Source: an uncultured Pontibacter sp. (GTDB lineage Bacteria; Bacteroidota; Bacteroidia; Cytophagales; Hymenobacteraceae). Taken from it: 64,000 nucleotides of DNA. The position numbers were made by a program, and so were the translations under genes. The DNA lies in the NCBI RefSeq assembly GCF_947492645.1, contig NZ_CANLMZ010000010.1, positions 287,995 to 351,994 on the forward strand, given 5' to 3'. The notes under the pieces were generated by a model, which was given only the letters and a program-made list of their open reading frames with translations, had not been told where the DNA came from and searched no databases. Shown here in pieces: positions 42,666-52,307 of this stretch; the stretch's first letter is position 1, and each line of letters starts with the position of its first letter.

Positions 42666-44972
42666 ATGCGCAGCAACTACCTACTTGTTGCAGCCGCCGT
42701 TTTAATGGCCGGATGCACTGCAACCAAGAAGAACGATTCTAAAGAACCCTCAATCGCTACACTAGGCACAGAGCCTATCTCTACCTCAGAGTTCCAGTAT
42801 GTTTATGAGAAAAACAACGCTGGCAACGAAGATGCTTATACACGTGAGAGTGTTACCGATTACCTTAACCTGTACACAAATTTTAAGCTGAAGGTAAAGG
42901 AAGCTGAGAGCCGAGGCTTGGATACTACTACCGCCTTTAAGCGTGAACTGGAAGGTTACAAAGAACAACTGGCCCAGCCATACCTCTCTGAAAAGAGTGT
43001 TACCGACCAACTGGTAAAGCAAGCGTATGACCGCTTGAGCCAGGAAATAAACGCATCGCATATATTGCTGACGCTGCAGCCGGAAGCTGCGCCAGAAGAC
43101 ACACTAGCTGCCTATAACAAGGCCATTGAACTACGACAGCGCGCCCTTAACGGCGAAGACTTTGGCAAACTGGCACAATCTTTTTCTCAGGACCCATCGG
43201 CTGCCGAAAACAAAGGCAACCTAGGTTATTTCACGTCAATGCAAATGGTGTATCCTTTTGAGGATGCCGCCTATAAAACACCTGAAGGGCAGATCTCGAT
43301 GCCTGTGCGTACCCGCTTTGGTTACCACTTAATAAAAGTGCACAGCAAGCGCCAGGCACGCGGCGAGGTTAAAGTGGCCCATATTATGGTACGCTCTACT
43401 CCGGGAATGCCTAAAGCAGACTCACTGGCAGCCAAACAGAGGATAGACGCTATTTACAAGCGGTTGCAGCGAAACGAAAACTGGGATAAGCTGGCCACAG
43501 AATTTTCTGAGGATGCTAACTCCGCGCAAAACGGTGGTGAACTGCCTTGGTTTGGCACAGGCCGAATGATTCCGAACTTTGAGGATGCAGCCTTTGCTCT
43601 TACAAAAGAGGGAGAAATAGCAAAGCCTCTTGCAACACCTTATGGCTGGCACATAATTAAACTTATTGATAAGCGTGGCCTGCCACCTTTCGAGGATATG
43701 GAGCAGAACCTGCGCAACAAAATAGCAAAGGACTCCCGCTCAGAACTAAACAGGACAGCATTTTTGAAGCGCATAAAAGCAGAAAACAACTTTACTGAAG
43801 ATGCTACTGCCAAAACAGCTGCGCTTAGCAAGGCCAACGCTGACCTGCTGCAAGGCAAATGGAGCTTTGATGCTAACGACAAGGGCCTGAACCAAACGCT
43901 GTTCACTATACAGGGCAAACCTTATACGGTAAACAGCTTTTATACTTTTGTGAAGGAGCAGCAACGCCCACGTGCAACCGGCACGCCAGCTTACGCCATG
44001 AGCACGCTGTACGATGCCTATGTTGACAAAAGCCTGGTAGAGTACGAAAAAGCAAACCTGGAAAACAAGTATACGGACTATAGAATGCTGGTAAAAGAGT
44101 ACCACGATGGTATCCTGCTTTTCCAGTTGATGGATGAAAAAGTATGGTCTAAAGCAGTGGAAGACTCTGTTGGCCTGAAAGCATACTTCGAGCAGAACAA
44201 AGAGAAGTATAAATGGGGGCCGCGTGTACAGGCTACAGTTATCAGCGCAGCAAACAAAGAGCTTCTTAGCAAAGCACAGCAGCAGCTGGCCACGCGTCGT
44301 TATCCTGTTAAATCGGCTAACTTGCCAGATGTGCTGTTTGAGCAAAACAAGGCAGACTTAACAAAAGATGCCACCCTAAAATTAAATGAATTTGCTCAGC
44401 TGCTGAAGGACAACCCAGCATTATCGCTGGATGTGAACGGCCATGCTGATGCACGTGAGGCAACAGCTAAAGAGAACATCTCTGACTTAAGAACGCAGCG
44501 CATTGTAAAATACCTTACTGAAGAGGGTGTGCCTGCAAATCAGATCAAAGCAAGTGCCTTAGGTAAAACAAAGCAGGCCGGCCCTGATAACACCGAAACA
44601 GGCCGCCGCCGTAACCGCCGTGCATCTTTTATACTTTACTCTTCTGATGTAAGTGCACTTGCCGATAACCTGAACGCAAACAACCCGCTTGATGTGCAGA
44701 TAACGGAGAAGAAATTCCAGAAAGGCGAAAACAAAGTAGTGGACGCGGTAAACTGGGAGAAGGGCACGCATACTTTACAGCAAAATGGGCGTGAGTATTT
44801 AGTGATCATCAGCGAAGTGCTGGAGCCGGCTTACAAACAGCTAAACGAGACACGCGGCTTAGTCATTTCAGATTACCAGAACCACCTGGAGCAGCAATGG
44901 GTTAGCCAGTTGCGCCAGAAGTACCCGGTAAACGTGAACGAAACTGAGGTAGAGAAACTTGTTCGGAAATAA
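42666..44972 (+). CDS. Lipoprotein with two PpiC (parvulin) domains and an OmpA-like domain
   Basis: A 768-residue envelope protein. The lipobox is VLMAGC, giving a modified Cys17. Two parvulin PPIase domains follow at about residues 130-226 and 237-334 (for example EDFGKLAQSFSQDPSAAENKG and WDKLATEFSEDANSAQNGGEL). An OmpA C-terminal-type domain lies at about 553-660 (VLFEQNKADLTKDATLKLNEF, VNGHADAREATA, NRRASFIL), inserted before the final segment. OmpA domains bind peptidoglycan, which would tether the chaperone to the cell wall. SurA-like and MoxR genes follow without terminators, forming an operon. Confidence 0.9.
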   Translation: MRSNYLLVAAAVLMAGCTATKKNDSKEPSIATLGTEPISTSEFQYVYEKNNAGNEDAYTRESVTDYLNLYTNFKLKVKEAESRGLDTTTAFKRELEGYKEQLAQPYLSEKSVTDQLVKQAYDRLSQEINASHILLTLQPEAAPEDTLAAYNKAIELRQRALNGEDFGKLAQSFSQDPSAAENKGNLGYFTSMQMVYPFEDAAYKTPEGQISMPVRTRFGYHLIKVHSKRQARGEVKVAHIMVRSTPGMPKADSLAAKQRIDAIYKRLQRNENWDKLATEFSEDANSAQNGGELPWFGTGRMIPNFEDAAFALTKEGEIAKPLATPYGWHIIKLIDKRGLPPFEDMEQNLRNKIAKDSRSELNRTAFLKRIKAENNFTEDATAKTAALSKANADLLQGKWSFDANDKGLNQTLFTIQGKPYTVNSFYTFVKEQQRPRATGTPAYAMSTLYDAYVDKSLVEYEKANLENKYTDYRMLVKEYHDGILLFQLMDEKVWSKAVEDSVGLKAYFEQNKEKYKWGPRVQATVISAANKELLSKAQQQLATRRYPVKSANLPDVLFEQNKADLTKDATLKLNEFAQLLKDNPALSLDVNGHADAREATAKENISDLRTQRIVKYLTEEGVPANQIKASALGKTKQAGPDNTETGRRRNRRASFILYSSDVSALADNLNANNPLDVQITEKKFQKGENKVVDAVNWEKGTHTLQQNGREYLVIISEVLEPAYKQLNETRGLVISDYQNHLEQQWVSQLRQKYPVNVNETEVEKLVRK

Positions 44973-45084
44973 AGTTGCCGCCACGCATAATTTCTCGCGA
45001 CTGAAAAGCAAAATCCCGAAACTCAGAATAAAGCAGTATCTTGCACGTTGTTTTAGCAGCGTGATTATTATAAGTATTATAACC

Positions 45085-46449
45085 TTGAGAAAGACAATCA
45101 ACTTTGGCAAACTGGCCTTTGTCGCAATTTGCTTTATCATTTCCTCACTTTCCGTTGTGGCACAGGCACCCGTGCAGCGTAAAGTAGACGGCATTATTGC
45201 CAAAATAGATAACCACATTATACTTCGCTCTGACCTGGAGTTCAGTTACCTGCAGTACCTGGCGCAGTCTAAGCAGCAGCCTAACGAAGAACTTAAGTGC
45301 GACATTTTGCGCTCTATGGTACAGGAAAAACTTTTGCTAGCCCGGGCCGAGATTGACTCTGTTGTAGTTGATGAAGGTATGGTTACAGACCAGCTTAACC
45401 GCCGTATAGAGTACCTTACCGCTCAGGTGGGTGGTGTTGAGCGCCTGGAGCAATACTACAACAAAAGTATCAAGCAGCTTAAAGACGAACTTCGCTCTAC
45501 TGTGAAGGAACAGATGATAGCCGAGAAAATGCAGCAGGAAATCTCTGGTAAAATCAAAGTTACTCCTAAAGAAATCAAACGTTACTTTAACGCCATCCCA
45601 ACCGACAGCCTACCCTACTTCTCTAGTGAGGTAGAGCTTGCCCAAATTGTGAAGTATGCGCAGGTAAGCAAGCAGCAGAAACTGGAGGCAAGAAAGAAAC
45701 TGGAGGCAATACGTGCCCGCATAGCAGCAGGCGAGGACTTTGCAACACTTGCAAAGCAATATTCTCAGGATCCGGGTTCTGCAGCAGCAGGTGGTGAACT
45801 TGGCTTTTTTAAGAGAAAAGAACTGGTGCCAGAGTACGAAGCTGCCGCAATGCGCTTAGAGCCAGGTCAAATGTCGAATGTGATTGAGTCGCAGTTCGGA
45901 TTTCACTTAATACAGTTAATCGAGCGTAAAGGCCAGGAATTTAACTCACGCCACATCCTGATAAAGCCTGAAACTGCAACAGTAGATGTTGCTTCCGCAG
46001 CGTCTGAGTTAGATAGTGTACGTACTTTGATTCAGGCTGACAGCATCACTTTTGCAAAGGCAGCTAAGGATTTCTCGGATGATAAAGCCACGAAAGACAA
46101 TGGCGGCTCTATTACACACCGCTCTACAGGTAGCATGTACATCCCGATGGACCAGGTAGACCCGTCTATCTTCTTTGTGATTGACACCATGCAGATTGGG
46201 GAGATATCCAAACCGATTGCTTTCCGTACGGAAGATGGCCAGGAAGCCGTTCGCATTATTTACCTGAAGTCAAAATCTAAGCCTCACATGGCTAACCTTC
46301 AGGATGATTACCAGAAAATAGCTACTGCTGCGTTAAACCAGAAGAAGGGAAAAGCCGTTGAAGATTGGTTCCGCAAAAACATTGATACCGTTTTCATCGA
46401 AATAGATCCGGAGTACCAGGATTGCAAGGTGCTCCAGTTAACACAATAA
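45085..46449 (+). CDS. SurA-like periplasmic peptidyl-prolyl isomerase
   Basis: A protein of about 454 residues with a signal-like N terminus (LRKTINFGKLAFVAICFIIS). A SurA N-terminal domain follows (VDGIIAKIDNHIILRSDLE), then two PpiC domains (ATLAKQYSQDPGSAAAGGELG and AKAAKDFSDDKATKDNGGSI). SurA assists folding of outer-membrane proteins. The start is uncertain: there is no in-frame ATG; TTG 45085 gives a clean signal peptide, GTG 45061 adds 8 residues and the longest frame opens at TTG 44959, overlapping the previous gene. MoxR starts 7 bases after its stop. Confidence 0.88.
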   Translation: MRKTINFGKLAFVAICFIISSLSVVAQAPVQRKVDGIIAKIDNHIILRSDLEFSYLQYLAQSKQQPNEELKCDILRSMVQEKLLLARAEIDSVVVDEGMVTDQLNRRIEYLTAQVGGVERLEQYYNKSIKQLKDELRSTVKEQMIAEKMQQEISGKIKVTPKEIKRYFNAIPTDSLPYFSSEVELAQIVKYAQVSKQQKLEARKKLEAIRARIAAGEDFATLAKQYSQDPGSAAAGGELGFFKRKELVPEYEAAAMRLEPGQMSNVIESQFGFHLIQLIERKGQEFNSRHILIKPETATVDVASAASELDSVRTLIQADSITFAKAAKDFSDDKATKDNGGSITHRSTGSMYIPMDQVDPSIFFVIDTMQIGEISKPIAFRTEDGQEAVRIIYLKSKSKPHMANLQDDYQKIATAALNQKKGKAVEDWFRKNIDTVFIEIDPEYQDCKVLQLTQ

Positions 46450-46455
46450 GAAACT

Positions 46456-47421
46456 ATGACGCAGTTCTCCTCTGACAAAGCAGCAGCAGACGCACTACAC
46501 GATGCTTACCGCACCCTGACCTCCGAAATATCGAAAGTAATTGTAGGCCAGGAAGAAGTAGTTAAATTAGTACTAACAGCTGTTTTTTGTCAGGGGCACT
46601 GCCTCCTGGTTGGAGTTCCGGGGCTTGCCAAAACGCTCCTGATCCAAACCATTGCCGATTCCCTGGATATGTCCTTCAGCAGGGTGCAGTTTACGCCCGA
46701 CCTGATGCCCTCTGACATTGTAGGCGCTGAAACCCTGGACAAAGACCGCAACTTTAAGTTTGTTACCGGCCCGGTGTTCGCCAACATCGTACTTGCCGAC
46801 GAAATAAACCGTACGCCGCCTAAAACGCAGGCAGCCTTGCTGGAGGCCATGCAGGAGCATGCCGTAACTGTTGCAGGCCGCAAGTATGAATTACCAAAAC
46901 CGTTTTTTGTGCTGGCAACGCAGAACCCGATTGAGCAAGAAGGTACCTACCCCCTGCCTGAGGCCCAGCTAGACCGCTTCATGTTTAACATTACGTTAGG
47001 CTATCCTAGCTACGAGTCGGAGCTACAGATCGTGAAAAACACTACCGGAGCTGTTATCACACACCTGAACAAAATATTGCATGCCGATGAGATACTGGCT
47101 TTCCAGCAACTGGTACGCCGTGTGCCTGTAGTTGATAACGTGGTGGAATATGCGGTGCAGCTGGTACACAAAACCCGTCCTGGCCAACCTATGGCTTCAC
47201 AGCAGGCAGACCAGTACCTGGAATGGGGAGCTGGCCCAAGAGCTTCGCAGCATTTAATTGTGGGCGCTAAATGTAACGCTATCCTCAACGGAAAGTATAG
47301 CCCCGACATTGAAGACGTGCAGGCAGTTGCCTTGCCTATACTTCGCCACCGCATTGTGCGCAACTTTAAGGCAGAAGCCGAGGGCGTAACCGTAGAGCGC
47401 ATTATACAGGATTTACTGTAA
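46456..47421 (+). CDS. MoxR-family AAA+ ATPase
   Basis: A 321-residue AAA+ protein of the MoxR family. Walker A is in GVPGLAKTLLIQT (with GLAKT in place of GxGKT, usual for MoxR), Walker B is in ANIVLADEINRTPPKTQ, and the sensor region is VLATQNPIEQEGTYPLPEAQLDRF. MoxR proteins act as chaperone-like ATPases, usually beside von Willebrand A or DUF58 proteins; here it follows a SurA-like gene, which suggests work on envelope assembly. No vWA gene is in the window. batD is far away at 23092. Confidence 0.93.
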   Translation: MTQFSSDKAAADALHDAYRTLTSEISKVIVGQEEVVKLVLTAVFCQGHCLLVGVPGLAKTLLIQTIADSLDMSFSRVQFTPDLMPSDIVGAETLDKDRNFKFVTGPVFANIVLADEINRTPPKTQAALLEAMQEHAVTVAGRKYELPKPFFVLATQNPIEQEGTYPLPEAQLDRFMFNITLGYPSYESELQIVKNTTGAVITHLNKILHADEILAFQQLVRRVPVVDNVVEYAVQLVHKTRPGQPMASQQADQYLEWGAGPRASQHLIVGAKCNAILNGKYSPDIEDVQAVALPILRHRIVRNFKAEAEGVTVERIIQDLL

Positions 47422-47499
47422 TTACCTGTTGCTGATGGCTCAAAGAGGCGATTTGTCAATTTAACCGTCAAACAATTTAGCAATCTAAGCTTATTGGTG

Positions 47500-47507
47500 T
47501 AATTTTG
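47500..47507 (+). promoter_or_regulatory. -7 box upstream of the 142-aa gene
   Basis: TAATTTTG matches TAnnTTTG exactly, 38 bases before the ATG. No -33 TTG at the right distance. Confidence 0.4.
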
Positions 47508-47544
47508 CTCCCGTTCAATTTTATTCACATTACCCTGAAAACTT

Positions 47545-47973
47545 ATGGAAGCGGCTGCTTTATACTTTCGCTTTAAGGATAACCTGGCTACGATAGCGGG
47601 TGCGCTTAACAGTAAACTGGAAGTGCGCTCTATGCCTTACAATACCTCTATCCCATTAGAGATTGATTTACTGGCAGATATTCTTCGCCTGCACGGCCTG
47701 GATTTCACATCATCTACCCCGGGGGCTGCCCGTCTTTTTGATTTTCAGCAATGGTATGCACAGCACGAGGAACAGGTACACGACATTATGCACCGCGTAT
47801 TGGAAGAGAAAAGAGCTTACATGAAAACTGCCACCGGCACCGTGTTGCAAAAGGAAATGCTTTACCGCCGCCTGGAATATTTTAAAGAGACCGCACATAC
47901 GTTAGAAGTGATGATGGCACAGCAGCAATTGCATAGCCCGAAGCATTTCAGCTATCCGTTTCTGGGTAACTAA
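47545..47973 (+). CDS. Hypothetical cytoplasmic protein (142 aa)
   Basis: A 142-residue soluble protein with no signal peptide. It opens MEAAALYFRFKDNLATIAGA, and the second half is helical (HEEQVHDIMHRVLEEKRAYM, EMLYRRLEYFKETAHTL). No family was recognised. A -7-type box precedes it and a strong hairpin follows it, so it is probably a single-gene transcript. Confidence 0.75.
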   Translation: MEAAALYFRFKDNLATIAGALNSKLEVRSMPYNTSIPLEIDLLADILRLHGLDFTSSTPGAARLFDFQQWYAQHEEQVHDIMHRVLEEKRAYMKTATGTVLQKEMLYRRLEYFKETAHTLEVMMAQQQLHSPKHFSYPFLGN

Positions 47974-47981
47974 GTATGATC

Positions 47982-48033
47982 ATAAACAGAAAAGCCTCTG
48001 CTATATTTTTATAGTAGAGGCTTTTCTGTTTAT
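47982..48033. terminator. Bidirectional terminator between the 142-aa gene and the SDR
   Basis: A 24-bp stem with one G-U pair (47982-48005 with 48010-48033, core AAAAGCCTCTG) and loop TTTT, between convergent genes. Confidence 0.92.
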
Positions 48034-48099
48034 AAGGTATAAACCGTCTGCCAAGCTAATGCTCTTTTAAAACCAACAGTTTATACTTGTGCACACTAA

Positions 48100-48978
48100 T
48101 TAATTACTGCGGATAGAAGTATGGCCTTCTTTGGAGTGCTTGAGTTTAAGCTCTCCCTCCGGCTCATCTTTCATACTAGAGTCAGCCTGGCTGCCGACGC
48201 CGCCTTTAGCTACTGTAATGCCGCCATCAACCATGTACAGGGCACCTGTTACGTAAGTTGCCTCATCTGATGCCAGGAACAAGTATACATTAGCCACCTC
48301 CTCAGGGGTACCACGGCGCCCCATGGGCGTAGCCTCTTTCATCGTTTTTACCATCTTGCTATCCATCGGCCCTGTACCGGTGTGGGTCCAGGCGGTATCA
48401 ATGGGGCCGGGGCCAACCACATTACATCGTACCCCAAACTGAGCCTGCTCTACAGCCAACCCTTTCATAAAAGCATGCATAAAGCCTTTAGTGCCGCCAT
48501 AAGGTGCGTTCTGTGCTATACCTAACACACCTGACTCAGAGCCCGCCGAAACAATGTTACCCTTTGTTTTATGCAGCTCAGGCAAAGCGGCCTTACTCAT
48601 GGCAAAAGCCGAGCGCAGGTTGTTTTTAATCATATAGTCAAAGGCCTCCTCAGAGTAATCCTGCAGCATGTTAACCTCCGGAAAAACGCCGGCATTGTTT
48701 ATTAAGATGTCTAGTTTACCAAACTCCTTAACAGCCATCGCTACACAGCGCTGCGCATTTGCCAAAACGGATATGTCTCCTGCAAAGGCAATGGCAGTAC
48801 CACCTGTCTTTGATATCTCTTCCGCCACTTTCTCCACAGGGTCCTCAGGAAAACCGGCCACTACCACACTTGCCCCCTCGCTTGCAAATTTTTTACATAT
48901 AGCTTCTCCAATGCCTGTACCGCCACCTGTCACGATGGCAACTTTGTTTTTAAGTCTGTTTGCTGTCATAGTATTCAT
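48100..48978 (-). CDS. Short-chain dehydrogenase/reductase
   Basis: A 292-residue classical SDR. The cofactor motif is VTGGGTGIGEAI, the NNAG motif is in LDILINNAGVFPEV, and the catalytic Ser and Tyr-Lys are in NIVSAGSESG and NAPYGGTKGFMHA. The C terminus has the usual AN[V]YLFLASDEATYVTGALYMVDGG. A 35-residue charged tail (KDEPEGELKLKHSKEGHTS) follows that is not part of the core. Substrate is unknown; glucose/ribitol-dehydrogenase-type naming would be guesswork. ATG 48978 or 48969 may start it. Confidence 0.9.
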   Translation of the reverse strand: MNTMTANRLKNKVAIVTGGGTGIGEAICKKFASEGASVVVAGFPEDPVEKVAEEISKTGGTAIAFAGDISVLANAQRCVAMAVKEFGKLDILINNAGVFPEVNMLQDYSEEAFDYMIKNNLRSAFAMSKAALPELHKTKGNIVSAGSESGVLGIAQNAPYGGTKGFMHAFMKGLAVEQAQFGVRCNVVGPGPIDTAWTHTGTGPMDSKMVKTMKEATPMGRRGTPEEVANVYLFLASDEATYVTGALYMVDGGITVAKGGVGSQADSSMKDEPEGELKLKHSKEGHTSIRSN

Positions 48979-49125
48979 TTATTTTTAGATACACTATGCT
49001 TAACGTTAGCCGCACTTACGCAGTTAAGAAATGACCTTTATATTACAGCAGCCATACATTTTTTCATAGTTAGCGTATGACTTAACAAGGCACCCCGTAC
49101 CATTAAAAAGTTAAGAACTGCCACC

Positions 49126-49758
49126 ATGAGCATACTACATGAAACCCTGCCAGAATCATTCGAGAATAAATTAGAGACCAAGCACCTGCTGCTGCGCCCA
49201 TACCAGGAAGGCGACGAAAACGATTTCATGCGCTTGCTGCAGGAGAACTCCTCTATATTAAACCCAGCTTTTGGAGGACGTTTGGCCCGTGTGCGCGCAC
49301 TAGACGATGCCAGAATACAGGTAAAGCAGCTGCGCACAGAGTGGGAAAACCGAAAAGTATTTGATTTTGGGGTATGGTTAAAAGAAGAGCATGAGTACAT
49401 CGGCGACATAGCTTTGAAGAACCTGGACCACCGCGTGCCTAAAGCAGAATTAGGCTTATACTTTACCAGCTGGCCAGATACCCGCGAACTGGCACTTGAG
49501 GCGCTTCAGGCTATCCTTACCTTTGCCTTTGATACATTGGCTCTAAACAAAGTATACTTGCGTTGTACGGCTTCAAATCTATACTTTGGAGAGCTTGCCG
49601 AAGATAGCGGTTTCCTAAAAGAAGGTTTGATCAGAAGCGACTACAAAGGCGCAGACTCTGAAGAATTGTTAGACCTAAGCTACTATGGCATGACGCGCCA
49701 GGATTATGAGCAAAGGCAACGTCACGCTTCCCACACGAACTCCGCGGCTTTAGCTTAA
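49126..49758 (+). CDS. GNAT-family N-acetyltransferase (RimJ/RimL-like)
   Basis: A 210-residue acetyltransferase. The N-terminal TKHLLLRPYQEGDENDFMRLL, the middle YIGDIALKNLDHRVPKAELGLYF and the acetyl-CoA part AFDTLALNKVYLRCTASN match GNAT proteins that acetylate ribosomal or other N termini or small molecules. Substrate unknown. It is convergent with a hypothetical outer-membrane protein gene, separated by 14 bases. Confidence 0.87.
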   Translation: MSILHETLPESFENKLETKHLLLRPYQEGDENDFMRLLQENSSILNPAFGGRLARVRALDDARIQVKQLRTEWENRKVFDFGVWLKEEHEYIGDIALKNLDHRVPKAELGLYFTSWPDTRELALEALQAILTFAFDTLALNKVYLRCTASNLYFGELAEDSGFLKEGLIRSDYKGADSEELLDLSYYGMTRQDYEQRQRHASHTNSAALA

Positions 49759-49772
49759 TGTTAAAAAGCAGC

Positions 49773-50924
49773 TTACTTTTTGGGTTTAGCTACAAAAAAA
49801 TCGGTGTCAAAAGACAGGTAAAGTGAGTTAGAGAACTCCAGCTTTGGATCGTTGAAATCAATGACTGGCTCCAGGCGCAATGTGAGGTACATATCGTCTA
49901 CGATCTTGATGTCCTTCATCAAGCGTACAATCAGTAACTCCCGCTCTTCTTCCAGGTAGTTCGGATTTTTGAAAGTAGTTGACGCTGATTGGTACAATTG
50001 GCCTCCTAGCTCGGTGATATAGCCATCGCCCCTCCAGTAGCTCAGCATCACGTCCTGGTATTTGGTATCAGCACCCACGTTCAGGTAGATACCGTGCCCA
50101 TCTTTGTAGGGCAATCGATATGTATTCGAAAAGTCTTTAAAACCAAGCAGGTAGTTCTTGGTATACAGGCGGTGCAGCACTCTGCTGCTATACTTCTTCT
50201 CCAGCTCCAGGCCAACGGCTACGTTTACAACTGTAAGCAAGGGCAAATCAGAAGCATCAATCTGCCCGCCCTTGTGCTGCGCAGTAAACTGTATAGGCAA
50301 TGTTAGCTTTACACTATCTGCCAGGTTGCCCCTTCCCTCTTTTTCCAGTAGTGTGAAAGCTGTTACAGCGCCCCCATCAACCTGTTCCTGGTTATCTTCG
50401 CCGCGGTAAAGCATGTTTGCCCAGTTAAGCCAGGCATCTATTTTAACACGGTGCGTATTCATTTTGTATTGTAATCCATTCTCCAGCCGGTTAAGCATAA
50501 GCCGCTCAAAATCGTAGAGAGGTTCTATGTAACCATGGCTCAGGTTACCCTCTAAAGTACCGAAGGTAAAGCTCCAGTTCTCTTTTAAAAACTTAACAGA
50601 GAAGGTCGGAGAGATATCCTGGTAGCCGGAGCTGCCAAAGTCTTTCCAGAGAAAAATACCCGCGTCCAGGCGTACTGTTGGCGCTGGCTGGTAAATAAGT
50701 TTGGGGTTAAGGTGATACCCAAATAAAGTATAGCCATCTGCAATTTTATTGAAGTATTCGTTGTTCTTAGAAAAGCCTAAAGCATACAAGCCAAATCTAA
50801 TTTCATTAGCATTTTCAGGTTTAACAGGTATTGTTTGGGCTAGTACGCTGTTGTTAAGTTGCCCATAACACAAACCACTACTAAACAAGCACGTAATAGC
50901 GAAAATAAGCTTAAAAAAGCACAT
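49773..50924 (-). CDS. Hypothetical outer-membrane beta-barrel protein
   Basis: A 383-residue exported protein with an N-terminal signal peptide (about residues 1-21, end GLCYGQ). The rest is rich in alternating hydrophobic/aromatic strands (WSFTFGTLEGNLSHGY, MYLTLRLEPVIDF, LYLSFDTDFFV) as in porin-like barrels. No specific family recognised. It has no operon partner. Confidence 0.7.
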   Translation of the reverse strand: MCFFKLIFAITCLFSSGLCYGQLNNSVLAQTIPVKPENANEIRFGLYALGFSKNNEYFNKIADGYTLFGYHLNPKLIYQPAPTVRLDAGIFLWKDFGSSGYQDISPTFSVKFLKENWSFTFGTLEGNLSHGYIEPLYDFERLMLNRLENGLQYKMNTHRVKIDAWLNWANMLYRGEDNQEQVDGGAVTAFTLLEKEGRGNLADSVKLTLPIQFTAQHKGGQIDASDLPLLTVVNVAVGLELEKKYSSRVLHRLYTKNYLLGFKDFSNTYRLPYKDGHGIYLNVGADTKYQDVMLSYWRGDGYITELGGQLYQSASTTFKNPNYLEEERELLIVRLMKDIKIVDDMYLTLRLEPVIDFNDPKLEFSNSLYLSFDTDFFVAKPKK

Positions 50925-51085
50925 AAAAAGTCTGCAAAAATGGGACGAAAGTGCAGCCGCTGTTGTTATAATCAGACTGCGGTAAACAGCTAAAAAAATT
51001 AGTAAAATAATTATTGGCTTTCTTGCAAGTAGCTGTCGAAAGTAGTAATTTCACCTTCAATATAAAGCAATTTAATTAAACACAC

Positions 51086-52132
51086 ATGAGCGTAAGCAAC
51101 GAAAAACTTAAAGCCCTACAGCTGACTATGGATAAGCTCGACAAAACATACGGTAAAGGAACCGTTATGAAGTTGAGCGATAATAAAGTAGAAGATATTC
51201 CGGCTATCTCTACAGGCTCACTGGGGCTTGATATTGCTTTGGGTATTGGCGGTTTACCACGTGGCCGTGTCGTAGAGATCTACGGTCCGGAATCATCAGG
51301 TAAAACCACACTTACCATGCATTGCATCGCTGAGGCACAGAAAAAAGGTGGCTTGGCAGCTTTTATTGATGCAGAGCACGCATTTGACAAGGTATACGCC
51401 CAAAAGCTTGGCATTGATACTGAAAATTTATTAATCTCTCAGCCAGACAATGGCGAGCAAGCACTAGAGATTGCGGATCACCTGATTCGTTCTGGTGCTA
51501 TAGATATTATCGTAATTGACTCTGTTGCCGCTCTTGTACCGAAAGGTGAACTAGAAGGCGACATGGGTGACAGCAAAATGGGTTTGCAGGCACGTTTGAT
51601 GTCTCAGGCACTTCGTAAGCTGACAGGTACGATCAATAAAACCGGCTGTACGTGTATCTTTATTAACCAGCTGCGTGAGAAGATCGGTGTGATGTTTGGT
51701 AACCCTGAGACAACTACAGGTGGTAACGCTCTTAAATTCTACGCTTCTGTGCGCCTGGATATCCGTCGTATTGGCCAGATAAAAGAGTCTGCTGATAACA
51801 TTACCGGTAACCGCACACGCGTGAAGGTTGTTAAAAATAAAGTAGCGCCTCCGTTCAAAGTAGTTGAGTTTGATATCATGTATGGTGAGGGTATCTCTAA
51901 AGTAGGTGAGATTCTTGACCTGGGCGTTGAGCTTGGTATCGTGCAGAAATCCGGTTCTTGGTTCTCTTACAACGGAGACAAATTAGGCCAGGGCCGTGAT
52001 GGTGTAAAGCAAATACTGTTAGACAACCCGGAATTACAGGAAGACATTGAAGGCAAGATCAGAGCCATTGTAAAAGGTGAGCCTGAGAAAGTAGCAGCAG
52101 CCCTTGATGATGCAGCCGCTTCAGCTGAATGA
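51086..52132 (+). CDS. recA: Recombinase RecA
   Basis: A 348-residue protein for homologous recombination and SOS signalling. Walker A is GPESSGKTTLTMHCIAEAQ, Walker B is in DIIVIDSVAAL, and the MAW-type segment TGCTCIFINQLREKIGVMFG and L2 loop GNALKFYASVRLDIRRIG are intact. It starts MSVSNEKLKALQLTMDKLDKTYG. The C terminus is short and acidic. The heptamer AAGTATA is absent from it, unlike most genes here. Confidence 0.98.
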   Translation: MSVSNEKLKALQLTMDKLDKTYGKGTVMKLSDNKVEDIPAISTGSLGLDIALGIGGLPRGRVVEIYGPESSGKTTLTMHCIAEAQKKGGLAAFIDAEHAFDKVYAQKLGIDTENLLISQPDNGEQALEIADHLIRSGAIDIIVIDSVAALVPKGELEGDMGDSKMGLQARLMSQALRKLTGTINKTGCTCIFINQLREKIGVMFGNPETTTGGNALKFYASVRLDIRRIGQIKESADNITGNRTRVKVVKNKVAPPFKVVEFDIMYGEGISKVGEILDLGVELGIVQKSGSWFSYNGDKLGQGRDGVKQILLDNPELQEDIEGKIRAIVKGEPEKVAAALDDAAASAE

Positions 52133-52154
52133 ACACTTTTCCCAAACCTTAAGT

Positions 52155-52189
52155 AAAAAGAGGAGCTACATAAAGTAGCTCCTCTTTTT
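52155..52189 (+). terminator. Terminator after recA
   Basis: A perfect 15-bp stem (52155-52169 AAAAAGAGGAGCTAC with 52175-52189) with a 5-base loop and a T-run. Confidence 0.92.
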
Positions 52190-52307
52190 TTTGCCTGATA
52201 ATGAATTGATTTGCTGCTTAGAACTGTTTAACTTAGTGAATAAACAGTAGTTGGTATAAAACTTGTTTAAAGCTAATTACACAACTGAGTTTAAGCTAAC
52301 CTTGATT

